Source of the DNA: Fidelibacterota bacterium
GTDB taxonomy: Bacteria; Bipolaricaulota; Bipolaricaulia; Bipolaricaulales; Bipolaricaulaceae
Assembly (NCBI GenBank): GCA_024277405.1
Contig: JAJRVI010000089.1
Coordinates: 1 to 12,480, forward strand
Length of the DNA stretch: 12,480 bases
Direction of reading: 5' to 3'
In this document: one piece after another, positions 7,131-12,480 of the stretch
How positions within the stretch are numbered: position 1 is the stretch's first letter
Layout: every line of letters starts with the position of its first letter
Notes under the pieces: generated by a model
Told to the model about the DNA's origin: nothing
Database searches by the model: none
What the model saw: the letters and a program-made list of their open reading frames with translations, nothing else
Position numbers and translations under genes: made by a program

Positions 7131-7161
7131 TTGACAGTCTACCTACCGGTCCTGCTATACT
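7131..7161 (+). promoter_or_regulatory. Promoter of the ABC importer operon
   Basis: A perfect TTGACA (7131-7136), a long 19-base spacer, then an extended -10 TGC-TATACT (7153-7161). The predicted start near 7168 is only about 5 bases before the ATG at 7173, so the message would be essentially leaderless. The -10 overlaps CTATACTAT (7155-7163), similar to CTATGCTAT (6928-6936) beside the xdh promoter. Confidence 0.55.
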
Positions 7162-7172
7162 ATGTCCGCATC

Positions 7173-8738
7173 ATGGCGGCGAAGAGAACGGACGTTCATC
7201 GGGAACCGCTCGCTTCCCCCCAGGATGTCGCCCTCTTCATGCGGGACATCACCAAGGCCTTCCCGGGCGTCCTCGCCAACGATCGCGTCACGCTCGAGGT
7301 CAGGGTCGGTGAGGTCCATGCCCTGTTGGGAGAGAACGGTGCCGGGAAGACCACCCTCATGAACATCCTCTACGGCCTCTATCAAGCCGACTCGGGCGAG
7401 ATCTACCTCTACGGGCGACGGGTCCGCATCCGAAGCCCCCGGGATGCCATCCGCCACCGGATCGGTATGGTCCACCAACACTTCAAGCTTGTTTCCCGCC
7501 ACACCGTGGCCGAAAACGTCGTCCTCGGCCTCGCCGGAGCTCCCTTCCTCGTCCCGGCCCGCGCGGTGGAGGGGAAGATCCTGGAGCTGGGGGAGCGCTA
7601 CGGGTTAAAAGTAGACCCCAAGGCGTATGTCTGGCAGCTCTCCGCGGGGGAGCAACAACGGGTGGAGATCATCAAGGCCCTGGTGCGGGGGGCGGACATC
7701 CTCATCCTGGACGAGCCCACCTCGGTCCTTACCCCCCAGGAGGCGGAGGAGCTCTTCAAGATCCTCGAGCGGATGAAGGAGGAAGGGCATTCCGTGGTAT
7801 TTATCACCCACAAGCTCGACGAGGTGATGGCGGTCTCCGACCGGGTGACGGTGATGCGGCGGGGGAAGGTGGTCGCCACCTTGCCCACCTCAGAGGTGGA
7901 CAAACCTACCCTCGCCAAGATGATGGTGGGCCGCGAGGTCGTGTTCCGTCTGGAGAAGGCGGCGTGCGAGCGGGGCAATGAAGCCCTCGTGGTCGAGGAC
8001 CTCTGGGCCCTTTCGGATCGAGGCCTCCCTGCCCTCAAGGGCGTCTCCTTCTCCGTGTGCCGGGGCGAGATCCTGGGAATCGCCGGCGTCGCGGGGAACG
8101 GCCAGAAGGAGCTCGTGGAGGTGATTACCGGGCTGCGACGGGCCACCCGCGGCAGGGTCGTGGTGCTCGGGGAAGAGGTCACCAACCGTAACCCGCGCCG
8201 GATAGCGGACAAGGGCGTCGCCCACATCCCGGAGGAGCGCCTGAAGATGGGGATCGTGCCCGAGATGTCGGTGGCGGAGAACCTCATCCTGAAGAGACAT
8301 CACCGGGCTCCCTTCTGTCGGGGGTTCTTCCTGGATCTCCGGGAGGTGCGCCGGTTCGCCCACCATGCCATCGAGGAATACGAGATCATGACCCCGGGTC
8401 CCGAGACCCCGGCGAAGTTGCTCTCGGGGGGCAATATCCAGCGCCTGATCCTGGCCCGCGAGCTCTCCGGGGAGCCGGCCCTCATCGTGGCCGCTCACCC
8501 CACCTATGGCCTGGACGTGGGCGCCACGGAACAGATCCGACAGATCCTCCTCGAGCAGCGCCGCCGTGGGGCCGCGATCCTCCTCATCTCCGAGGACCTG
8601 GAGGAGCTGATGTCGCTGGCGGATAGGATCGCGGTGATCTTCGAGGGGGAGATCATGGGTGAGGTCAGTCCCGAGACCGCGAGCCTGGAGGAGGTCGGCC
8701 TCATGATGGCGGGCGAGAAGAGGGGCGTGGTGCTGTGA
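7173..8738 (+). CDS. ABC importer ATPase with two ABC domains, BMP/nucleoside type
   Basis: A 521-residue cytoplasmic ATPase driving a purine nucleoside or nucleobase importer of the NupO (YufO)/NupA kind. ABC domain 1 is complete: Walker A GENGAGKT (53-60), signature LSAGEQQ (156-162), Walker B ILILDEPTS (176-184), switch His213. ABC domain 2 is degenerate as usual in this family and in RbsA-like ATPases: GVAGNGQKE in place of Walker A (305-313), signature LSGGNIQ (417-423), and AAHPTYGLD (440-448), where His442 replaces the catalytic Glu. Thus only one ATP site is likely to be fully hydrolytic. The frame is open from 7131, but the -10 box lies inside that extension, so the ATG at 7173 is chosen; no Shine-Dalgarno is seen before it, consistent with a leaderless start. 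A later Met at 7239 would cut into the first domain. The stop overlaps the next gene's GTG. Confidence 0.92.
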   Translation: MAAKRTDVHREPLASPQDVALFMRDITKAFPGVLANDRVTLEVRVGEVHALLGENGAGKTTLMNILYGLYQADSGEIYLYGRRVRIRSPRDAIRHRIGMVHQHFKLVSRHTVAENVVLGLAGAPFLVPARAVEGKILELGERYGLKVDPKAYVWQLSAGEQQRVEIIKALVRGADILILDEPTSVLTPQEAEELFKILERMKEEGHSVVFITHKLDEVMAVSDRVTVMRRGKVVATLPTSEVDKPTLAKMMVGREVVFRLEKAACERGNEALVVEDLWALSDRGLPALKGVSFSVCRGEILGIAGVAGNGQKELVEVITGLRRATRGRVVVLGEEVTNRNPRRIADKGVAHIPEERLKMGIVPEMSVAENLILKRHHRAPFCRGFFLDLREVRRFAHHAIEEYEIMTPGPETPAKLLSGGNIQRLILARELSGEPALIVAAHPTYGLDVGATEQIRQILLEQRRRGAAILLISEDLEELMSLADRIAVIFEGEIMGEVSPETASLEEVGLMMAGEKRGVVL

Positions 8739-9847
8739 AACGGCTAGGACCGTTCGTGTTCGAGAGGCGACTCGCCCCGACCCGTGCGGCGATCCTGGGG
8801 TATTCCCTCCTCGCCATCCTGGCGGCGCTCATCGTGATGTCCTTCATCTTCTGGGCCTACGGAGTAAGCCCCATAAAGGCCTATAGCGTCATCGGCCGGA
8901 CCACGCTGGGCAGTCGCTTCGGGCTCATGGAGATCCTGCGGCGGGCGATCCCCCTCCTCCTCTGTGGGGTGGGCCTCGTGATCGCCTTCAGGGCTAAGTT
9001 CTGGAACATCGGGGCGGAGGGACAGCTCCTCGCCGGCGCGGTGGCCGCCACCTGGGTGGCCCTTTTCTCGGGGGTATCCGGTCCCATGAAGCTTCCACTT
9101 ATGTTCGTCCTCGGGTTCGCCGCCGGGGCCGTGTGGGGCATAATCCCCGCCCTCCTCAAGGTGAAGCTCCAGGTGAACGATGTCATCTCAACCCTGATGA
9201 TGAACTACATCATGGCCTACTTCGTGAAGTGGCTGATATACGGACCGTGGCGGGGGCCCACCATGCGAGGGTTCGCGTACACGGACCTTTTTCCACGTGA
9301 TGCCTGGCTCCCCCTGATCAGGCACTCGAAGGTGCATTGGCCCACCCTAGTAATCGGCATCGCCGCGGCCGTGCTCGCCGCCCTGATCCTCTCCCGCACT
9401 CGCCTGGGCTACGAGATCCGGGTGGTGGGCGACTCCCCGGACGCCGCGCACTACGCGGGGATCAGCTTCCTCGGGGTGAGCCTGTGGGTGATGTTGCTAT
9501 CCGGGGGACTCGCCGGGCTCGCCGGCGTGGGGGAGGTGGCGGGGATACACCACCGCCTCCTGGAGCCGGACCACGTCTCGTTGGGCTACGGATACACCGC
9601 CATCATCGTGGCCTGGCTCGCCCGGGGGAGCCCGCTCGCGGCCATCATCACCTCCTTGCTGTTCGGCCTCATCTTCGCGGCGGGGGACGAGATCAAGGTC
9701 ACCCTCCAGATGCCGTTCCAGATAACCGGGGTCTTCAACGGCCTCATCCTCTTCTTCCTCATCGGGGTGGAGGTGTTCCTCTACTGGAAGATCCGGGTCG
9801 TGCGCGGGGGGAAGGAAACGGAATGGGCTGGGAAAGCTGGATCGTAG
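8735..9847 (+). CDS. ABC importer permease 1, BMP/nucleoside type
   Basis: A 370-residue integral membrane protein of the BPD_transp_2 (branched-chain/ribose/nucleoside permease) family, equivalent to NupP (YufP). The N terminus is basic and cytoplasmic, followed by a strongly hydrophobic segment (about residues 19-42) and several more membrane spans. The family signature FWNIGAEGQ is at residues 89-97. The cytoplasmic coupling loop around RVVGDSPDAAHYAGISF matches the equivalent loop in permease 2. The start is a GTG that overlaps the ATPase stop as GTGA (8735-8738), with GAGGGG about 9 bases upstream, so it is translationally coupled to the ATPase. It would pair with permease 2 to form the transmembrane channel. 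Confidence 0.9.
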   Translation: MKRLGPFVFERRLAPTRAAILGYSLLAILAALIVMSFIFWAYGVSPIKAYSVIGRTTLGSRFGLMEILRRAIPLLLCGVGLVIAFRAKFWNIGAEGQLLAGAVAATWVALFSGVSGPMKLPLMFVLGFAAGAVWGIIPALLKVKLQVNDVISTLMMNYIMAYFVKWLIYGPWRGPTMRGFAYTDLFPRDAWLPLIRHSKVHWPTLVIGIAAAVLAALILSRTRLGYEIRVVGDSPDAAHYAGISFLGVSLWVMLLSGGLAGLAGVGEVAGIHHRLLEPDHVSLGYGYTAIIVAWLARGSPLAAIITSLLFGLIFAAGDEIKVTLQMPFQITGVFNGLILFFLIGVEVFLYWKIRVVRGGKETEWAGKAGS

Positions 9848-10746
9848 ACACGCTTCGCCGGGCGTTAGCCTATGGGACCCCGCTCCTGTGGGGGACGTTG
9901 GGGGAGATATACGCCGAGAGGGCGGGGGTGGTGAACCTCGGCGTCGAGGGGATGATGATCCTGGGCGCGCTATCGGCCTTTGCCGTGGCCCAGAGCACCG
10001 GGAACCCGTGGATCGGGGTCCTTGCCGCCGCCGTGGTGGGCGGGCTCGCCGCCCTGATACACGCGTTCTTCTCCGTGACCCTGCGAGCGAACCAGTACGT
10101 CTCGGGCCTCGCCCTCACCATCTTCGGGCTGGGGCTCTCGGGTCTCCTCGGGACCTCCTGGGTGGGGATCTCCCTGAAGAACCCTCTTCCCAAGGCCACG
10201 ATCCCCGGGCTTTCCCGGATCCCCATCTTGGGGGACGCCCTCTTCCGAGACCACAGCTACCTCACCTATATCGGGCTCTTCCTGGCAGTGGTGCTGTGGT
10301 TCGTCCTCTACAAGACCCGTTGGGGGATTTCTATTCGCTCGGTGGGAGAGTCCCCATCCACCGCCGATGCCATGGGGATCAACGTCTTTCTGGTTCGTTA
10401 TCTGTGTGTCATCTTCGGGGGTGTACTGGCCGGGGTGGCGGGGGGATTCCTCTCAGTGGAGTACCGGCCCTCCTGGACCGAAGGGATGACGGCCGGGATG
10501 GGGTGGATCGTTATCGCCCTCACCATCTTCGCCGCATGGGACCCGCTTCAAGCGGTGGGAGGGGTGGTGCTCTTCGGGGGTCTCTACCATCTGGCCTACC
10601 GGCTGCAACGCTGGTTCCCCCCGGAGTTCCTCAAGCTCATGCCTTACGCCTTCGCTATACTGGTCTTGGCCGTGGCCGGGCTCCGTAAGGTGCGACGTGG
10701 GGCTCCAGCCGCACTGGGGCTTCCCTATGTACGTGGTCAGCGGTAA
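9823..10746 (+). CDS. ABC importer permease 2, BMP/nucleoside type
   Basis: A 307-residue membrane protein of the same family, equivalent to NupQ (YufQ), with the normal length for that partner. The signature ERAGVVNLGVEGMM occupies residues 32-45, corresponding to FWNIGAEGQ in permease 1. Multiple hydrophobic spans follow, and the coupling loop RSVGESPSTADAMGINV is close to that of permease 1. The frame is open much further upstream (to 9337), but that stretch is Arg/Pro/Gly-rich shadow translation of permease 1. The ATG at 9823 is supported by GAAGGA 6 bases upstream and by alignment of the family N terminus. The gene overlaps permease 1 by 25 bases, indicating tight coupling. Confidence 0.9.
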   Translation: MGWESWIVDTLRRALAYGTPLLWGTLGEIYAERAGVVNLGVEGMMILGALSAFAVAQSTGNPWIGVLAAAVVGGLAALIHAFFSVTLRANQYVSGLALTIFGLGLSGLLGTSWVGISLKNPLPKATIPGLSRIPILGDALFRDHSYLTYIGLFLAVVLWFVLYKTRWGISIRSVGESPSTADAMGINVFLVRYLCVIFGGVLAGVAGGFLSVEYRPSWTEGMTAGMGWIVIALTIFAAWDPLQAVGGVVLFGGLYHLAYRLQRWFPPEFLKLMPYAFAILVLAVAGLRKVRRGAPAALGLPYVRGQR

Positions 10747-10824
10747 AAGTAGAGAAAGGGGGTGAGAGGAGGGGAGACCAGCTCCACGGGCGATGGCCCA
10801 AATTCCTAAGGAGGGGGTGAAAGT
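10747..10824 (+). promoter_or_regulatory. Intercistronic spacer with two small hairpins before the binding protein
   Basis: This 78-base gap is the only one in the importer operon. It holds GGAG-accag-CTCC (10773-10785) and GGGC-gatg-GCCC (10788-10799), then a strong AAGGAGG site (10808-10814). Neither hairpin has a following T-run, so they look like mRNA-stabilising or processing elements and not terminators. They might help raise binding-protein output over the membrane components. A separate promoter was looked for and not seen. Confidence 0.3.
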
Positions 10825-11976
10825 ATGCGCAAGCTCGTGTTGTTAACGGCGGTGATTCTCCTCTTCGGGTTGGTGGTGTTCGGTGCCGAGAAGATCAAGG
10901 CGGGGTTCGTCTACGTGGGTCCTATCGGTGACTACGGCTGGACCCATGCCCATGACCTCGCGCGCAGGATCGTCGACGATAAGTTCGACTGGCTGGAGAC
11001 CGTGTACGTGGAGTCCGTGCCCGAGGGCCAGGAGGGCGCCATCATCGACCGCCTGATAGCCCAGGGCTGTAACGTGATCTTCACCACCAGCTTCGGCTTC
11101 ATGGATGGGCCCCTCGAGGCCGCCATGCGCTATCCGGATGTCATCTTCGCCCACTGCTCCGGGTTCAAGCGCTATAAGAACATGGCCACCTACATGGCCG
11201 ACTTCTACCAGGTCTATTACCTGAACGGTCTCATGGCCGGGGCCCTCACCAAGACCGGGAAAATAGGGTATGTGGCCGCCCACCCCATCCCCGAACTCAA
11301 GCGCCATATAAACGCATTCACCATCGGTGTACGTGAGGTGAATCCCGATGCCGAGGTCCACGTGCGCTGGATCTACTCCTGGTACGATCCCGCCGCCGCC
11401 AAGGAGGCCACCGAGGCCCTGATCGCCGAAGGCTGTGACGTATTCGCCTTCACCGAGGACTCGCCCACCGTGGTCCAAGTGGCGGCGGAGAACGGCTTGC
11501 CCTCCTTCGCCCACTACTCCCCCATGCTCAAGTTCGCCCCTGATCACGTGGTATCGGGGCAATTAGTGCACTGGGAGAAGATCTATGAGGACTTCCTTGT
11601 AAAGGTCCATGAGGGCATCTATACCACCGAAAACCTGGCCTACGTTGACTACTGGTGGACGTTGCCCCAGGGCGCGGTGGAGCTCGGCGCGGACTTCGGG
11701 GTGCCCATCAACCCGGTATGGGAGGACGAGCTCAAGGCGAAGGTCATCGATCACCCCGTCTTCGGCAAGGTCAGCATCTATGACCTCGTCATGATCCGCC
11801 ATTCCCAGTTCGGTGCCCCGGGCATCACCTTCGACCCGTTCCAGGGTCCGGTCTACGACCGCAAGGGCGTCCTCCGCATCCCCGAGGGCACTTGGCCCTC
11901 CTACGAGACCCTCGTCACCATGCAGTGGGCCGTGGACGGTGTCGTCGGGCCCTGGCCCGGCGAGCCCGAGGAGTAG
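10825..11976 (+). CDS. BMP-family substrate-binding protein of the ABC importer
   Basis: A 383-residue exported binding protein of the BmpA/Med-like family, which captures nucleosides or purine bases for the importer. The signal peptide is MRKLVLLTAVILLFGLVVFG, with likely cleavage near residue 20. No cysteine follows, so it is not an obvious lipoprotein, unlike most BMP proteins. Family blocks are VGPIGDYGWTHAHD (31-44), TTSFGFMD (87-94), GYVAAHPIPEL (148-158), INAFTIG (162-168) and WIYSWYDP (182-189). The GDYGW form differs from the DKSFN form of classical BmpA/PnrA; from memory it resembles a Brucella BMP protein crystallised with adenine, which would suggest a purine nucleobase ligand. 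The C-terminal ~70 residues after about 310 look like an extension beyond the core fold. The start has AAGGAGG 10 bases upstream. It is the last gene before a strong terminator. Confidence 0.9.
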   Translation: MRKLVLLTAVILLFGLVVFGAEKIKAGFVYVGPIGDYGWTHAHDLARRIVDDKFDWLETVYVESVPEGQEGAIIDRLIAQGCNVIFTTSFGFMDGPLEAAMRYPDVIFAHCSGFKRYKNMATYMADFYQVYYLNGLMAGALTKTGKIGYVAAHPIPELKRHINAFTIGVREVNPDAEVHVRWIYSWYDPAAAKEATEALIAEGCDVFAFTEDSPTVVQVAAENGLPSFAHYSPMLKFAPDHVVSGQLVHWEKIYEDFLVKVHEGIYTTENLAYVDYWWTLPQGAVELGADFGVPINPVWEDELKAKVIDHPVFGKVSIYDLVMIRHSQFGAPGITFDPFQGPVYDRKGVLRIPEGTWPSYETLVTMQWAVDGVVGPWPGEPEE

Positions 11977-11990
11977 CACCAGTGATCGGG

Positions 11991-12029
11991 AGGGGCCATC
12001 CGCCGGGCGTGGGGGATGGCCCCTTTTTT
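11991..12029 (+). terminator. Strong intrinsic terminator of the importer operon
   Basis: The arms AGGGGCCATCC (11991-12001) and GGATGGCCCCT (12014-12024) form a perfect 11-bp GC-rich stem around a 12-base loop, followed by a T-run (12024-12029). It lies 14 bases after the binding-protein stop codon and separates the importer operon from ssnA. Confidence 0.92.
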
Positions 12030-12030
12030 C

Positions 12031-12061
12031 TTGCCCAGCTCGGGCGCCGAGGGTTTAGAAT
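12031..12061 (+). promoter_or_regulatory. Possible promoter of ssnA
   Basis: TTGCCC (12031-12036), a 19-base spacer, then TAGAAT (12056-12061). The -35 is weak (4 of 6), the -10 good (5 of 6). The spacing equals that of the importer promoter. The predicted start near 12068 is about 2 bases before the ATG at 12070, implying a leaderless message. It follows directly after the upstream terminator, which fits a new transcription unit. Confidence 0.4.
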
Positions 12062-12069
12062 GGACTGTT

Positions 12070-12480
12070 ATGGCGAAGATCATCGAGAACGCGGTGCTGG
12101 CTGATTTCACCGGGGTCTTCCTCGACCGGGGATATATGATCATCGAGGAGGGAAAGATCGATCGCGTGGACCGGGGTCCGGCGCCGGAGGTCCCAGAGGC
12201 CACCCGCATCGATGCCGAGGGCAGGCTTGTCACCCCAGGCCTGGTCAACGCCCACGGGCATCTTTACTCCAGCCTCGCCCGGGGGGTGCCGCTTGCCGGC
12301 TTCGCGCCCCGGACGTTCCGCGAGATCCTGGAGGGCCTGTGGTGGAAGCTCGATCGCGCTCTGGACCTCGAGGCGGTGTACCTCTCCGCCCTCGTGGGGG
12401 GGATCTGGCACCTGAAGCGGGGGGTGACCGCCATCTTCGATCATCACGCCTCCCCCTCCGCCATCGAGGGGTCCCTCTCC
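12070..12480 (+). CDS. ssnA: SsnA-type aminohydrolase (3' end outside window)
   Basis: The frame is open from ATG 12070 to the right edge (137 residues, no stop), so this is the N-terminal third of a protein normally about 440 residues long. SsnA belongs to the metal-dependent amidohydrolase superfamily, near guanine deaminase and chlorohydrolase-type enzymes. It is found with xanthine dehydrogenase-like, often selenium-dependent, hydroxylases in purine-catabolic gene sets. Visible are the small beta domain (1-50), GLVNAHGHLYSSLARG (57-72) with the HxH metal ligands His62 and His64, REILEGLWWKLDRALDLE (84-101) and the SsnA-like IFDHHASPSAIEGSL (122-136). No Shine-Dalgarno lies at a good distance, but a -10-like TAGAAT ends 8 bases before the ATG, so a leaderless start is likely. 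The exact substrate of SsnA is not settled. A guanine deaminase or related aminohydrolase is the main alternative. Confidence 0.85.
   Translation, partial: MAKIIENAVLADFTGVFLDRGYMIIEEGKIDRVDRGPAPEVPEATRIDAEGRLVTPGLVNAHGHLYSSLARGVPLAGFAPRTFREILEGLWWKLDRALDLEAVYLSALVGGIWHLKRGVTAIFDHHASPSAIEGSLS

Larger units (their letters stand above)
6906..7172. promoter_or_regulatory. Divergent control region between the hydroxylase and importer operons
   Basis: About 267 bases with no convincing gene, visibly less GC-rich than the flanks. From left to right it contains: the xdhB ribosome binding site (6911-6917); two overlapping palindromes (6920-6940) carrying a TGCTATAGC box on the minus strand; a middle stretch (6941-7100) with a weak hairpin at about 7037-7059 and two unconvincing short frames; a minus-strand promoter-like element (7101-7129); and a plus-strand one (7131-7161) one base further on. 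Three copies of GCTATA occur here on one strand or the other. No known purine or molybdenum-cofactor riboswitch consensus could be recognised by eye. Confidence 0.6.

Noticed and set aside
9337..9822. 162-codon upstream extension of permease 2 in the same frame.
   Set aside because: It lies wholly inside permease 1 in another frame and gives Arg/Pro/Gly-rich sequence unlike any permease. The ATG at 9823 has a good ribosome binding site and the family N terminus.

Overview
This is a GC-rich bacterial window with very little space between genes. The left edge carries the C-terminal part of a reverse gyrase, the type IA topoisomerase fused to a helicase that marks hyperthermophiles and some thermophiles. 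The next gene is hrcA, a bacteria-only heat-shock repressor. Together they point to a thermophilic bacterium. I cannot name the lineage from sequence alone; an uncultivated GC-rich thermophilic phylum such as Bipolaricaulota (OP1/Acetothermia) is a guess only.

Layout, left to right. (a) 1-2037, plus strand: end of reverse gyrase, then hrcA with its own likely promoter. (b) 2049-3138, minus strand: a small flavin-reductase-like protein and an unrecognised small secreted protein; the first converges on hrcA. (c) 3275-6905, minus strand: a three-gene molybdenum hydroxylase operon of the xanthine dehydrogenase family, transcribed FAD subunit, [2Fe-2S] subunit, Mo subunit, with ATGA stop/start overlaps at both junctions. 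(d) 6906-7172: a divergent control region of about 270 bases, visibly less GC-rich than its flanks. It holds two overlapping palindromes and a back-to-back pair of promoter-like elements. (e) 7173-11976, plus strand: an ABC importer operon of the BMP/nucleoside type (double ATPase, two permeases, periplasmic-type binding protein), closed by a strong intrinsic terminator at 11991-12029. (f) 12070 to the right edge: the start of an SsnA-type aminohydrolase with its own promoter-like sequence.

Read together, (c), (e) and (f) look like a purine uptake and catabolism locus. The importer would bring in purine nucleobases or nucleosides, the molybdenum hydroxylase would oxidise hypoxanthine/xanthine-type bases, and SsnA is a deaminase-like aminohydrolase found next to such (often selenium-dependent) hydroxylases in other bacteria. 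The families are clear from motifs. The substrate is inferred from family and context and has not been shown.

The most interesting non-coding signal is the divergent control region. Its promoter-like elements are arranged almost symmetrically, and a CTATRCTAT sequence occurs next to both operons, which suggests shared control. Several genes in the window (the importer ATPase, ssnA, perhaps the secreted protein) have a -10-like box so close to the start codon that the mRNA would be leaderless or nearly so. No tRNA, rRNA, CRISPR array or insertion sequence was seen.
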